DNA from: Bacteroides intestinalis
GTDB taxonomy: Bacteria; Bacteroidota; Bacteroidia; Bacteroidales; Bacteroidaceae
Assembly (NCBI RefSeq): GCF_003464595.1
Contig: NZ_QRZF01000007.1
Span: 124,001-188,000, forward strand
Length of the DNA: 64,000 nucleotides
Reading direction: 5' to 3'
A program made the position numbers and the translations under genes. The notes below the pieces were generated by a model. The model saw only the letters and a list, made by a program, of their open reading frames with translations, was not told where the DNA came from and searched no databases. Each line of letters opens with the position of its first letter. The first letter of the stretch is position 1. This document shows positions 7,342 to 17,011 of this stretch, piece by piece.

Positions 7342-10300
7342 ATGAGAAAAATTTCTTTGAATGGGCTTTTTTGCCCAAAAAGTTTAGTATTTAAGCAAAT
7401 ATTACGAACTATGAAGATCACACTATTCCTTCTTTTGTTTGTAACGTTCCAGGCATACAGCCATGCTACCTACTCTCAGAGTGCAAGAATCAGCATCCCC
7501 CGTTCTGAGTTACGAGTAGGCGAAATCCTCGATAAAATCGAGGCTCAGACCGAATATTTGTTTGTCTACAATAAGAAAAGTGTGGACGTGCGCCGCACCG
7601 TAAATGTAGATGCAGACAATCAACCGGTGTCCGAAGTTTTGGACGAAATTTTTAATGGTACCGACATCAGATATGTAATGGAAGGCAAGAATATAGTGCT
7701 GACCAAGCAAAATGAAAAGGCAAGTGAAATCATTACTGCCGTACAACAAGAGAATATCTCTGTGAAAGGTGTTGTTACCGATACGAAAGGTGAGCCCATT
7801 ATCGGTGCCAATGTCGTGGAAAAAGGAACTACAAACGGTTGCATTACCAATATAGACGGTGAGTTTACACTAAATACACCGACTAATGCAACGCTGGTTA
7901 TCAGCTTTATCGGATACCAGCCTGTAACGATTGCTCTCAACGGGCAGCAAACTCTCAATGTACAGATGCAGGAAGAAGCCCTGTCACTGGAAACGGTTGT
8001 AGTAACCGCTATGGGTATCAAGAAAAAAGCTGCTTCACTGACTTACTCAACCCAACAAGTGGGCGGCGACGAACTGACACGTGCCAAAGACCCGAATATG
8101 ATTAATGCATTGGCCGGAAAAACCGCCGGTGTATCTATTACACGCAACTCCTCCGGTTTAGGGGGTTCTGCCAAGGTTTCCATCCGTGGTATTCGTTCTG
8201 CCAACGCTGACGGTAATAACCAGCCATTATATGTCATTGATGGTGTGCCTATGCTGAATAACACATCAGAACAAGCCTTTTCCGCCATGGGTGGCAATAA
8301 TGATACCGGTAACCGCGACTCCGGTGACGGTATCTCCAACCTCAATCCAGACGATATTGAAAGCATGAGCATCCTAAAAGGTGCTTCCGCTGCCGCTCTT
8401 TACGGTTCACAAGCTGCCAATGGTGTAATCCTTATCACTACTAAGAAAGGAAAAGCCGGCATGCAACGCATCACCTTCTCTTCCAACCTCACTGTAGACC
8501 ATGCCATCAGCCTACCCGAATTCCAAAACAGATACGGCGCCAGTGGCGAAACTAGCTGGGGCAGCGAAAATGCAAGTATGAAAGCTTATGACAATGTGGG
8601 CGACTACTTCAGTAACGGAGTGACTGCTACAAACTCTTTGTCCGTCACAGTAGGAAAAGAGAAGATGCAAACCTACTTCTCTTATGCCAACACTACCGCC
8701 AGCGGCATTGTTGATGTAAACAAACTTCAGAAGCACAACATCACTTTCCGCGAAACAGCTTCCCTCTTCAACGAACGCTTGACGCTGGATGCCAACGTGA
8801 ACCTGATGACCCAGAAAATCAAGAACCGCCCTACTTCCGGTGGTTACTATATGAACCCATTGGTAGGTTTATATTCCTTTCCACGTGGCGAAGACATGAG
8901 TGTTTACCGCGACAACAACGGCTTCGAAAGATATGATGCCAACAGATCTATGCCCTTACAGAACTGGTATACAGACATCAGTGGTTTCACTCAGAACCCT
9001 TATTGGCTAAACAACAGAGTTACCAGCAACGACAGACGCTTCCGCACAATGGCTTCACTGAGCGCCAACCTGAAGGTAAACGACTGGTTCACCATCCAAG
9101 CACGTGGCAATGTAGATTATATCAACGATAACTACGACCAGAAAATGTACGCCGGCACAGCAGCCGATGTAGCCCACGAAAACGGACGTTACATCAAGCT
9201 GAACCGTCAGGAATTCATGATGTACGGCGACGTGATGGCAATGTTCAACAAAACCTGGAACGACTGGTCACTGAATGCAGCCATCGGTAGCAGCATCAAC
9301 ACTACGAAAGTTAACTCACTAAGCCTTGACTCCGGAAAATCCGGCTTGTACAAAGCAAACGTGTTTACAGTTGCCAACATGAATTTGGGCGGCGCCGGAA
9401 CTTCCTTCATCGATGAACTGAACGACCAAAGACGCACCATCCAATCCCTCTTTGCAACAGCACAAATCGGCTGGAAAGAAAGCCTTTACTTAGATCTGAC
9501 CGCCCGCAACGACTGGTCGTCTACACTGGCCAACACGAAGAGTGAAGGTTCCGGTTTCTTTTACCCCTCAGTAGGTGTATCGTGGATTTTGAACCAAACA
9601 CTCAACCTCCCGTCATGGATCAGCTTCGGTAAAGTCCGTGCATCTTGGGCACAAGTAGGTAACGACCTTCCCATCGGCATTACCAGCCCGGCACAGACTA
9701 TTACAGCCGGTGGCGTAGTCAATCCTATCGACTATTACTTTGCCGAAGACCTGAAACCGGAGATCAGCACCTCTATCGAAATTGGTACCGAGTGGAGATT
9801 CTTCAACAGTCGCTTGGATTTCGACTTTACGTTCTATCGCACCGATACCAAGAACCAATTAATCCGGGTGAACACGACTGCCGAAAAGCGCCGCTTCCGT
9901 TGGATCAATGCAGGTAAGATTCGCAACACCGGTATTGAAGTCACTGTAGGAGCCACTCCGCTGATGAACGACAACTTCCGTTGGAAAACTCAATTCAACT
10001 TCGCTACTAACAAGAATGAGATTGTATCTCTAGGTGGAACACCCAACTTCCAGTATGCTTCCGGCAACGTTAGTATGCCTTATAAGATGATGGTTGTAGA
10101 AGGCGGTTCATTGGGCGACATCTATGGCAACGTATTTGTACGTGATGAAAGTGGCAAAATTCTTTTGGAACCGGCAACGGACAAAGATGGCAATAAGAAC
10201 AAAAAAGCCGGCCTGCCGCAGGTAACCACTGATAAGGCAGCCAAGATTGGTAACTTCAATCCCGACTGGACTCTCGGCTGGAGTAATACTTTGACTTACA

Positions 10301-10767
10301 AAGGTTTTTCACTTTACTTCCTGATTGATACCCGTATGGGTGGAGACGTTATTTCACTGACACAAGCCGGCCTGGATTATGCAGGTGTAAGCAAGGTAAC
10401 CGGTGATGCACGCGCAGCAAATCGCTACATGCTGGAAGGTCAGGAAATCAAGAACGTACAAGGCTTCTATCAAATGGTAGGCGACCGTGGCAACGGTACC
10501 ACCGAATTCTATAGATACGATGGAACTAACATCCGCTTGCGTGAGTTGTCGTTAGGCTACTCCTTCCCACAGCAGATGCTCGAAAAGACAGGATTCATCA
10601 AAGGTGTAGACCTCTCACTGGTGGCCCGTAATCTGTTCTTCATCTACAAAGATGCCCCGTTCGACCCGGACGCAACAATGTCCGTAGGTAATGATAACCA
10701 AGGTTTGGATACTTATGGTATGCCTTCAACGAGAAACATTGGATTCAATATTAAACTCACTTTCTAA
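7342..10767 (+). CDS. SusC/RagA-family TonB-linked outer membrane transducer with STN domain
   Basis: 1141 residues. Signal region (MKITLFLLLFVTFQAYS; the in-frame ATG at 7411 is an alternative start), STN signalling domain about 48-122, carboxypeptidase-D-like repeat about 139-210 (GVVTDTKGEPIIGANV), TonB-box region LETVVVTAMG about 216-225, plug with VSIRGIRS and GASAAALYGSQAANGVILI about 226-350, then the beta-barrel ending in NIGFNIKLTF. It imports a nutrient with the SusD protein encoded 12 bp downstream, using TonB energy. The STN domain marks it as a transducer that signals to FecR. No glycosidase is linked to this pair, so the substrate cannot be read from the locus. Confidence 0.96.
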   Translation: MRKISLNGLFCPKSLVFKQILRTMKITLFLLLFVTFQAYSHATYSQSARISIPRSELRVGEILDKIEAQTEYLFVYNKKSVDVRRTVNVDADNQPVSEVLDEIFNGTDIRYVMEGKNIVLTKQNEKASEIITAVQQENISVKGVVTDTKGEPIIGANVVEKGTTNGCITNIDGEFTLNTPTNATLVISFIGYQPVTIALNGQQTLNVQMQEEALSLETVVVTAMGIKKKAASLTYSTQQVGGDELTRAKDPNMINALAGKTAGVSITRNSSGLGGSAKVSIRGIRSANADGNNQPLYVIDGVPMLNNTSEQAFSAMGGNNDTGNRDSGDGISNLNPDDIESMSILKGASAAALYGSQAANGVILITTKKGKAGMQRITFSSNLTVDHAISLPEFQNRYGASGETSWGSENASMKAYDNVGDYFSNGVTATNSLSVTVGKEKMQTYFSYANTTASGIVDVNKLQKHNITFRETASLFNERLTLDANVNLMTQKIKNRPTSGGYYMNPLVGLYSFPRGEDMSVYRDNNGFERYDANRSMPLQNWYTDISGFTQNPYWLNNRVTSNDRRFRTMASLSANLKVNDWFTIQARGNVDYINDNYDQKMYAGTAADVAHENGRYIKLNRQEFMMYGDVMAMFNKTWNDWSLNAAIGSSINTTKVNSLSLDSGKSGLYKANVFTVANMNLGGAGTSFIDELNDQRRTIQSLFATAQIGWKESLYLDLTARNDWSSTLANTKSEGSGFFYPSVGVSWILNQTLNLPSWISFGKVRASWAQVGNDLPIGITSPAQTITAGGVVNPIDYYFAEDLKPEISTSIEIGTEWRFFNSRLDFDFTFYRTDTKNQLIRVNTTAEKRRFRWINAGKIRNTGIEVTVGATPLMNDNFRWKTQFNFATNKNEIVSLGGTPNFQYASGNVSMPYKMMVVEGGSLGDIYGNVFVRDESGKILLEPATDKDGNKNKKAGLPQVTTDKAAKIGNFNPDWTLGWSNTLTYKGFSLYFLIDTRMGGDVISLTQAGLDYAGVSKVTGDARAANRYMLEGQEIKNVQGFYQMVGDRGNGTTEFYRYDGTNIRLRELSLGYSFPQQMLEKTGFIKGVDLSLVARNLFFIYKDAPFDPDATMSVGNDNQGLDTYGMPSTRNIGFNIKLTF

Positions 10768-10779
10768 TACCTGAACGAT

Positions 10780-12405
10780 ATGAATAAGATAAAATATACA
10801 GCCGTACTACTTTTGGGTGGACTTTTAAGTCTTTCATCCTGCACCGATAATTTTGCCGGATTCAACGATACAAAAGGAGCTTATACAGACGATTTGCAGA
10901 AATATGACAACCAGACTAACCTGGTACCTTTCTCTACCATCCAAAAAGGTATTATTTACCAGACGGGTGTAGAAGGAACCGACTGGCAATATCAAGTGAT
11001 ACAGAACCTGGTAGCCGATATGTACGGCGGATTCTTCCACGACATGAATGGTGCGTTCAATCAGAACAACTCTACCTACAACCTGAACAATGGTTGGACA
11101 AGCGCCATGTGGACCTATGCCTACGGTAATGTCATGCCTTCCATTGCTGATTCCGAAGAGTTGAACACGGCCGAAGACTGGCCCTTGTATCATGCCCTTA
11201 CCAAAGTGTTGAAAGTAGCCCTCCTGCATCGTGTAAGCGATTATTATGGTCCTATCCTTTATGATGGTTTCGGCACTGCCGCACAAGCTCCCCAGTCTCA
11301 GCAGGAAGTTTACAAACGTTTCTTCGAAGACCTGGCAACAGCTATCAATATTCTGAAGGATTATAAAGGCGGCGTATCTTTTGAAAGTGCCGACTTCATG
11401 ATGCCGGAAGGCAAACGTACTCCTGCACAATGGCTGAAGTTTGCCAACTCTCTCCGCTTGCGCCTGGCAATGCGTGTATCCAATGTAGATCCCACCTTAG
11501 CCAAAGAACAAGCTCAGGCTGCATTAGACGCACAGAATGGCGGTGTATTGGAAACATCTAACGAGACAGTAGGCCAATATGGAATCCGCAACCCGCTGGG
11601 TGGTGTTTCCGGTTGGGGCGAAGTATTTATGAACGCCAGCTTGGAGTCTTTCCTGAAAGGATATGACGACCCGCGCCTGAAGTCTTATTTTAATGCCGCA
11701 CAAGATGGTAGAGACAATGATGGCAACATCACGCAAACCGTGGCCGGTGTGAAACAACTGACCAGCATCGAAGGCAAGTTTAAAGGTGTGCGCCAGGGAA
11801 CAGGCGTAGGAGACAATCGTTACTCCACCCACTCACGAACCACCATCACCACCAGCAGCAAGATTATAGTAATGGCTGCTGCCGAGATATGGTTCCTCCG
11901 CGCAGAAGCTGCCTTGAGAGGCTTCACGTCTGAAGACGTGGAGAGTTGCTACAAACAAGGTGTCACTACTTCCTTTGCACAATGGGATGCCAGTGGCGTA
12001 AGTGAATATTTGGAAAGTGAAAACACTCCTGCTGATTACGTAGATACATTCGATAAGAACTTTGATGCCAAAGCAACTACCAGTATCACTCCGAAATGGG
12101 ATAATACCGCCGATAATGAAACAAAACTGGAAAGAATCATCACCCAAAAGTGGCTGGCTATCTATCCCGAAGGTTGCGAAGCTTGGGCAGAGCAACGCCG
12201 CACCGGCTATCCGAAACTCTTCAAAGTAGTAGTAAATAACAGCAGCAACGCCATTAGTACAGATGATATGATTCGTCGTGTATTCTTCAACCAGGACTAT
12301 ATCACGAACAACAAGCCGTTATATGATGCATTGGTTAGCAAGTTAGGCGGTCTGGATACTGGTGGTACCCGTCTCTGGTGGGATACCGGAAAGAACAATT
12401 TCTAA
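10780..12405 (+). CDS. SusD/RagB-family outer membrane lipoprotein (SusD-like_2 type)
   Basis: 541 residues. Lipoprotein signal with lipobox LSSC at about residue 21. The sequence, including the GIIYQTGVEGTDWQYQVIQNL region and a TPR-like helical core, fits the SusD-like_2 nutrient-binding branch more than classical SusD. It should sit as a lid on the SusC barrel and capture substrate at the cell surface. It follows SusC by 12 bp and ends the operon at a clear terminator. This branch is often found with pairs for peptide or non-starch substrates; that is inference. Confidence 0.94.
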   Translation: MNKIKYTAVLLLGGLLSLSSCTDNFAGFNDTKGAYTDDLQKYDNQTNLVPFSTIQKGIIYQTGVEGTDWQYQVIQNLVADMYGGFFHDMNGAFNQNNSTYNLNNGWTSAMWTYAYGNVMPSIADSEELNTAEDWPLYHALTKVLKVALLHRVSDYYGPILYDGFGTAAQAPQSQQEVYKRFFEDLATAINILKDYKGGVSFESADFMMPEGKRTPAQWLKFANSLRLRLAMRVSNVDPTLAKEQAQAALDAQNGGVLETSNETVGQYGIRNPLGGVSGWGEVFMNASLESFLKGYDDPRLKSYFNAAQDGRDNDGNITQTVAGVKQLTSIEGKFKGVRQGTGVGDNRYSTHSRTTITTSSKIIVMAAAEIWFLRAEAALRGFTSEDVESCYKQGVTTSFAQWDASGVSEYLESENTPADYVDTFDKNFDAKATTSITPKWDNTADNETKLERIITQKWLAIYPEGCEAWAEQRRTGYPKLFKVVVNNSSNAISTDDMIRRVFFNQDYITNNKPLYDALVSKLGGLDTGGTRLWWDTGKNNF

Positions 12406-12482
12406 TTTCAAATAAGACCAAGGTATAGAATTTTGATTAGTGGTGTTTTCTCCGTATTAGTTTACGAGGAAAAGAAGATTGG

Positions 12483-12520
12483 AAGGAGTAAAGTCATTTG
12501 GGGGGCTTTACTCCTTTTCT
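12483..12520 (+). terminator. intrinsic terminator of the susC/susD operon
   Basis: 11-bp perfect arms AAGGAGTAAAG / CTTTACTCCTT (12483-12493, 12506-12516) followed by TTCT. It lies 78 bases after the SusD stop. Confidence 0.82.
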
Positions 12521-12542
12521 ATCAACGCATTACATTTACCGA

Positions 12543-12652
12543 TCATTTATCTCAGGATGTAAAAGCATTTACCGCAGGATGTAACGGCATTTACCCCATA
12601 TTGTAACGCTCTTTACCTCGGTATGTAACGACCTTTACCTCAGTATGTAAAT
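12543..12652. repeat. five 22-bp tandem units, each an imperfect palindrome
   Basis: Units begin at 12543, 12565, 12587, 12609 and 12631 with exact 22-base spacing. The common pattern is TTTAC-N8-GTAA(A/C) (18 bases) plus a 4-base spacer, for example TTTACCTCAGTATGTAAA. Partial units flank it at 12533-12540 and 12653-12660. It lies between the susD terminator and the convergent buk gene and fills most of the 318-base gap there. Arm bases are conserved while the centre varies, which suggests selection on the dyads. Confidence 0.85.
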
Positions 12653-12723
12653 GAAGTTACCATTCGACATAAACATAATTTTCATGGAATGAAACAACCG
12701 TCGGACTTATATCCTTCTAATCA

Positions 12724-13806
12724 TCACTTATAGACTTGTATCGGCAACTCCCCACGCAATGCTCCCAAAACATTAACAGCAAGCGCTTCCAACTCATCTT
12801 CTCCAGGGTACACATGTATTGGGGCAAGAAAAGAAACACGCTCTCTCAAACGGGAAATAACATACTCCGAATGGGCAATACCGCCCGTCAGCAAGATTGC
12901 ATCTATTTTACCGAAAAGTGCAACAGCAGCAGCTCCAATACTTTTGGCAACCTGATATATCATGGCATTCAGTACCAATTCTGCCTTTTCATCTCCGTCT
13001 TCAATAGACTTTATGATAGCAGGTATATCCGTAGTGCCAAGATGAGCTGCCAGCCCGGCATGACCGGAAATACGTTTCTTTAACTCATCCTTTCTGAAAC
13101 GATGGGAATAACAAAGATCAATCAACTGCCCGGCAGGCAATGTACCTGCACGTTCGGGAGAGAAAGGGCCTTCACCGTCGAGAGCGTTGTTCACATCAAT
13201 GGCACGCCCGTAATGGTGAGCCCCAACAGAAATTCCACCACCCAAATGACAGATAATCAGATTCAGATCCTCATAATGGACCGGATGATCGGGAGAAGCA
13301 GCCGTAAGTTCAGCCGCAAAACGGCGGGCAATGGCGCGTTGGTTCAAAGCATGCCAGATAGTGATACGGGGCATCAGCGGAGAACCTGTGATACGTGCTA
13401 TCTCATCCAATTCATCCACTACACCGGGATCGGCTATAAAGGCACGACAACCGGGGAGTAAAGTAGCCAATTCTGAAGCAATAAGACATCCTAAATTACA
13501 CGCATGACTTCTCATGGCATGGGTAATATCATCCAGCATGGCATCATTTACCTCGTACACCCCACCGGGGATGGGCTTCAGCAATCCCCCGCGACCTACG
13601 ATAGCATCAAATTCAAAAGGAATATCATTCTCCTTCAAGGCTTCTATTACTAAATTCTTGCGAAACTCAAACTGATCGATAACACGGGGGAAATGGGAAA
13701 GCTCTTCCACCGAATGGCGGATGTTACGTACCAAAAGTGGAGTAGTATCTTCGTATACTGCAATCTTTGTTGAAGTAGAACCGGGATTGATAGCAAGAAT
13801 TTTCAT
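12724..13806 (-). CDS. buk: butyrate kinase
   Basis: 360 residues, the usual length. ASKHA-fold acid kinase: INPGSTSTKIAVYED at the N-terminus (phosphate 1), IICHLGGGISVGAH in the middle (phosphate 2), and DAILLTGGIAHSEYV near the end (adenosine motif). It interconverts butyryl phosphate and butyrate with ADP/ATP. It follows the phosphate butyryltransferase gene by 62 bp on the same strand. The pair can make ATP from butyryl-CoA or, in reverse, activate short branched acids; no other butyrate pathway gene is present, so the direction is open. Confidence 0.95.
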   Translation of the reverse strand: MKILAINPGSTSTKIAVYEDTTPLLVRNIRHSVEELSHFPRVIDQFEFRKNLVIEALKENDIPFEFDAIVGRGGLLKPIPGGVYEVNDAMLDDITHAMRSHACNLGCLIASELATLLPGCRAFIADPGVVDELDEIARITGSPLMPRITIWHALNQRAIARRFAAELTAASPDHPVHYEDLNLIICHLGGGISVGAHHYGRAIDVNNALDGEGPFSPERAGTLPAGQLIDLCYSHRFRKDELKKRISGHAGLAAHLGTTDIPAIIKSIEDGDEKAELVLNAMIYQVAKSIGAAAVALFGKIDAILLTGGIAHSEYVISRLRERVSFLAPIHVYPGEDELEALAVNVLGALRGELPIQVYK

Positions 13807-13868
13807 AATTTACGATTTGACGATTTACAATTTACAATTGGGATTACCAATTTTATCATCCTGCCACT

Positions 13869-14783
13869 TTAGTCACAGGCACAAGTGAGGCATGCCATAG
13901 CAATGCTATAATACTTAGACAGGCCGGAATCACTACGCGAGGGCAATACTACCGGACATACAGGGCCTTGCAACAGACCTGCCATATCAGCATGGGCAAA
14001 CAAAGATACAGCTTTATAAAAGGCATTACCCGACTCAATATTAGGGAATATCAACACATCCGCCTCCCCATTGATGGGAGATGCAATACCTTTGATATCA
14101 CCGCTTGTCTTCTCACAGGAAGTCTTCACATCCAACGGACCATCTATTATCACATTTCCAAATTCTCCGGCCTCTGCCAACTCCACGATATTGACATAAT
14201 CTAACGAATGGGGGAACTTGGCACTTACCTTCTCCGTACAGTGGATCAGTGAAATGCGGGGTTGCTCGATGCCAAAGTGCCGACAGGTATGAATGGCATA
14301 CCAAATCATTTCTATACGTTGTTGCAGAGTAGGCCGCGGAATTACGGCGGCATCCGAGAAAAACAGCAGCTTATCATACGTAGGAATCTGCATTACAGCC
14401 AGATGAGTCAGGATTTTACCTTTAGGCAACAAACCTTTCTCTTTATCAAGGATGGCATGCAGCAAGTTATCGGTATTGATAATGCCTTTCATCAGGATAT
14501 CAGCTCCACCCTCGCGTACAATACGGACAGCCTCACGCGCAGCCTCATCGGAATCTTCTATATGTACCGTCTTGACGTACTGGGGGTATTTCTTTAATGT
14601 AGGGTATTTTTCAAGAATAGCAGAGTCACCGATCATCAGGAATTCCGCAATTCCTTCTTCCAGAGAACGGGCAATGGCATATTCCGTATTGGGATCATTG
14701 GCACAAACTACGGCAATACGTTTCCTCTTGTTTAAGGATTTCAAGTGTGAGGTTAATTGATCAAAGCTTCGAATAGGTTCCAT
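13869..14783 (-). CDS. ptb: phosphate butyryltransferase
   Basis: 304 residues. It belongs to the phosphate acetyl/butyryltransferase family and transfers the butyryl group between CoA and phosphate. Visible family features include ILMKGIINTDNLLHAIL, LTHLAVMQIPTYDKLLFFSDAAV and EADVLIFPNIESGNAFYK. It is the first gene of the ptb-buk pair. The short gap to buk contains a low-complexity string of the TTTACAATTTACAATT kind found between other genes here. Confidence 0.94.
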   Translation of the reverse strand: MEPIRSFDQLTSHLKSLNKRKRIAVVCANDPNTEYAIARSLEEGIAEFLMIGDSAILEKYPTLKKYPQYVKTVHIEDSDEAAREAVRIVREGGADILMKGIINTDNLLHAILDKEKGLLPKGKILTHLAVMQIPTYDKLLFFSDAAVIPRPTLQQRIEMIWYAIHTCRHFGIEQPRISLIHCTEKVSAKFPHSLDYVNIVELAEAGEFGNVIIDGPLDVKTSCEKTSGDIKGIASPINGEADVLIFPNIESGNAFYKAVSLFAHADMAGLLQGPVCPVVLPSRSDSGLSKYYSIAMACLTCACD

Positions 14784-14880
14784 AACGTTAGATTTTTAGC
14801 AAATATCTGAAAAAATGTCGAGAAATACAGCATAACATCCTTGGAAATTTCATAATCTCAATTTCATTTTGATAGTTTTT

Positions 14881-14971
14881 ATCACAGACTACATCGATTT
14901 ACACAGATTATCACTTTTTCCCACTATTAGAATAAATCTGTGTTAATCTGTGTAATCTGTGGTGTAAACTA
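14881..14971. repeat. intergenic inverted repeat built from CACAGATTA / TAATCTGTG words
   Basis: The left side has ATCACAGACTA and TTTACACAGATTA (14881-14911). The right side has AAATCTGTGTTAATCTGTG and TAATCTGTGG (about 14934-14962), so the two sides can pair. It lies between divergent ptb and the LD-carboxypeptidase. The words are repeated at about 10-base pitch on the right side. It resembles dispersed intergenic repeats and has no coding capacity. Confidence 0.55.
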
Positions 14972-15027
14972 AATTTCGTTTTGAGTTATTTTATGTACTT
15001 TTGTCCCCATACGCAAAATATTGAATT

Positions 15028-15990
15028 ATGAGCAGCCTTATTTTTCCACCATACGTACAAAAAGGTGATCGCGTCATCATCCTTTCTCCTTCCAGCAAGA
15101 TAGACAAGTCTTTTTTGAAAGGAGCCCAAAAACGTTTGAAGTCCTGGGGACTGGAAGTAGTAATGGCTAAACATGCCGGTAGTTCACACGGAACGTATGG
15201 GGGTAGCATCAAGCAACGGGTGGAGGACTTGCAGGATGCCCTGGATGATGAAAAAGCCAAAATCATTCTCTGTAGCCGTGGTGGATACGGGGCAGTGCAC
15301 TTGTTAGGGAAACTCGATTTTACCCGTTTCCGTAAACATCCCAAATGGCTAATTGGTTTTAGTGATATCACTGCATTGCACAATGTACTGCAGAAAGAAG
15401 GTTTCGCATCACTCCATGCGCTGATGGCACGCCATCTGACGGTAGAACCCGAAGATGATTTCTGCACGCTGGCACTCAAAGATATACTGTTCGGACATTT
15501 TAATCCGGAAACAGCAGAATCTGTAGAAACCTTGGAAAATGGTTTCAACTATATTTGTCCGGGACATAAATTAAATCACAAAGGAACTGCCAACGGCATT
15601 TTGCGAGGTGGTAACTTGTCCGTATTTTATGGATTGCGCGGCACACCTTACGATATTCCTGCCGAAGGAACCATTCTTTTTATAGAAGATGTAGGCGAAC
15701 GTCCGCATGCAGTAGAACGTATGATCTACAACCTGAAATTGGGCGGTATATTAGAAAAACTTTCCGGACTCATCATAGGCCAGTTTACGGAATATGAAGA
15801 AAATAAGTCTCTCGGTAAGGATTTATACGGTGCCATTGCCGATCTTGTAAAAGAGTACGATTACCCCGTCTGCTTTAATTTCCCGGTAGGGCATGTCAGT
15901 ATGAACCTACCCATGATAAACGGAGCAGAAGTAACGTTGGAGACCGGAAAAAAAGAAGTGAAACTAAGTTTTAATTTAGATAAAGAATGA
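15028..15990 (+). CDS. LD-carboxypeptidase (peptidase family S66, MccF/LdcA type)
   Basis: 320 residues. The nucleophile is in GFSDIT (S112), with E220 in FIEDVGERPH and H289 in FPVGHVSM completing the Ser-Glu-His triad of family S66. LdcA enzymes cut the terminal D-Ala from murein tetrapeptides during cytoplasmic recycling; MccF relatives cleave microcin C conjugates. No signal peptide is present, consistent with a cytoplasmic role in recycling. A TACTTTTG -7 box lies at 14996-15003. The stop overlaps the next start by 4 bases (ATGA), so the two genes are translationally coupled. Confidence 0.94.
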   Translation: MSSLIFPPYVQKGDRVIILSPSSKIDKSFLKGAQKRLKSWGLEVVMAKHAGSSHGTYGGSIKQRVEDLQDALDDEKAKIILCSRGGYGAVHLLGKLDFTRFRKHPKWLIGFSDITALHNVLQKEGFASLHALMARHLTVEPEDDFCTLALKDILFGHFNPETAESVETLENGFNYICPGHKLNHKGTANGILRGGNLSVFYGLRGTPYDIPAEGTILFIEDVGERPHAVERMIYNLKLGGILEKLSGLIIGQFTEYEENKSLGKDLYGAIADLVKEYDYPVCFNFPVGHVSMNLPMINGAEVTLETGKKEVKLSFNLDKE

Positions 15991-16982
15991 AACGGAATTA
16001 TACTCTCATCCCTTTATGCCTGGTATTGCTTGCATTCATAGCATGCAGCAACAACACCAAGAAGGCAAGCGACGACACGGAAGCAACTGCCGAAAACCCT
16101 GTCAATGTTCCACAGTTCAATGCAGACAGTGCTTATCAGTATGTAAAAGCACAGGTTGACTTCGGGCCACGCGTTCCCAATACGAAAGCGCACGTGGATT
16201 GCGGTAATTATCTGGCAGATAAACTGACTGAATTTGGTGCAAAGGTCACTAACCAATATGTAGACTTACCTGCCTATACTGGTACATTATTAAAAGCCCG
16301 CAATATCATCGGTTCCTACAAACCGGATACGAAAAAGCGTATCGTCCTTTTTTCGCATTGGGACAGCCGTCCGTGGGCAGACGCTGACCCGGACGCTAAA
16401 AAGCATTATACACCCATTTTAGGTGCCAATGACGGTGCTAGCGGTGTAGGCGTATTGCTGGAAATAGCACGTCATTTACAGAAACAGTTGCCGGAAATGG
16501 GTATCGATATTGTTTTTGTAGATGCTGAAGATTATGGAACACACCAGGCTTACAACGGCCCGCATAAAGAGGAATACTGGGGACTCGGTTCACAGTATTG
16601 GGCACGTAATCCGCATGTGCAAGGATATAATGCACGCTTCGGTATACTGCTGGATATGGTAGGGGGCAAGAATGCAGAATTCCGTTATGAAGGTTTGTCT
16701 CATGAAGTAGCTCCCAATGTCAATGAGAAAGTCTGGAAAACAGCCAATGCTTTAGGTTTCGGGCGCTATTTTGTACAGAAAAAAGGCGGTTTCGTGACCG
16801 ATGACCATACATTCATCAACAAGTATGCCAAAATTCCAACCATTGATATCGTTCCTTATTATCCGGAAGGTGATTTCTTTGAGTACTGGCATACTGTGAA
16901 AGATGACATGGATGCCATTGATAAGGCTACATTGCAAGCAGTAGGACAAACGGTAATGCAAGTAATCTACAGCGAGAAATAA
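15987..16982 (+). CDS. M28-family lipoprotein, glutaminyl-peptide cyclotransferase-like
   Basis: 331 residues with a lipoprotein signal (cysteine at about 20). The metallopeptidase M28 core shows SHWDSRPWADADPD, GANDGASGVGVLLEIARHL and VFVDAEDYGTHQ, with Asp, Glu and a late His (TVKDD region) as single-zinc ligands. This resembles the animal-type glutaminyl cyclases found in Bacteroidetes, which cyclise N-terminal Gln of exported proteins to pyroglutamate. In Bacteroidetes many mature exported proteins start with Gln, so this is a plausible envelope housekeeping role. A plain aminopeptidase is the alternative. Confidence 0.88.
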   Translation: MKRNYTLIPLCLVLLAFIACSNNTKKASDDTEATAENPVNVPQFNADSAYQYVKAQVDFGPRVPNTKAHVDCGNYLADKLTEFGAKVTNQYVDLPAYTGTLLKARNIIGSYKPDTKKRIVLFSHWDSRPWADADPDAKKHYTPILGANDGASGVGVLLEIARHLQKQLPEMGIDIVFVDAEDYGTHQAYNGPHKEEYWGLGSQYWARNPHVQGYNARFGILLDMVGGKNAEFRYEGLSHEVAPNVNEKVWKTANALGFGRYFVQKKGGFVTDDHTFINKYAKIPTIDIVPYYPEGDFFEYWHTVKDDMDAIDKATLQAVGQTVMQVIYSEK

Positions 16983-17011
16983 ATCATAAATTATAAATCA
17001 TAAATCTGCAA

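Noticed and set aside
10834..11430. 198-codon antisense frame in the susD gene
   Set aside because: Shadow of a long, well-supported SusD gene; composition is Phe/Ile/Cys-rich as usual for antisense frames.
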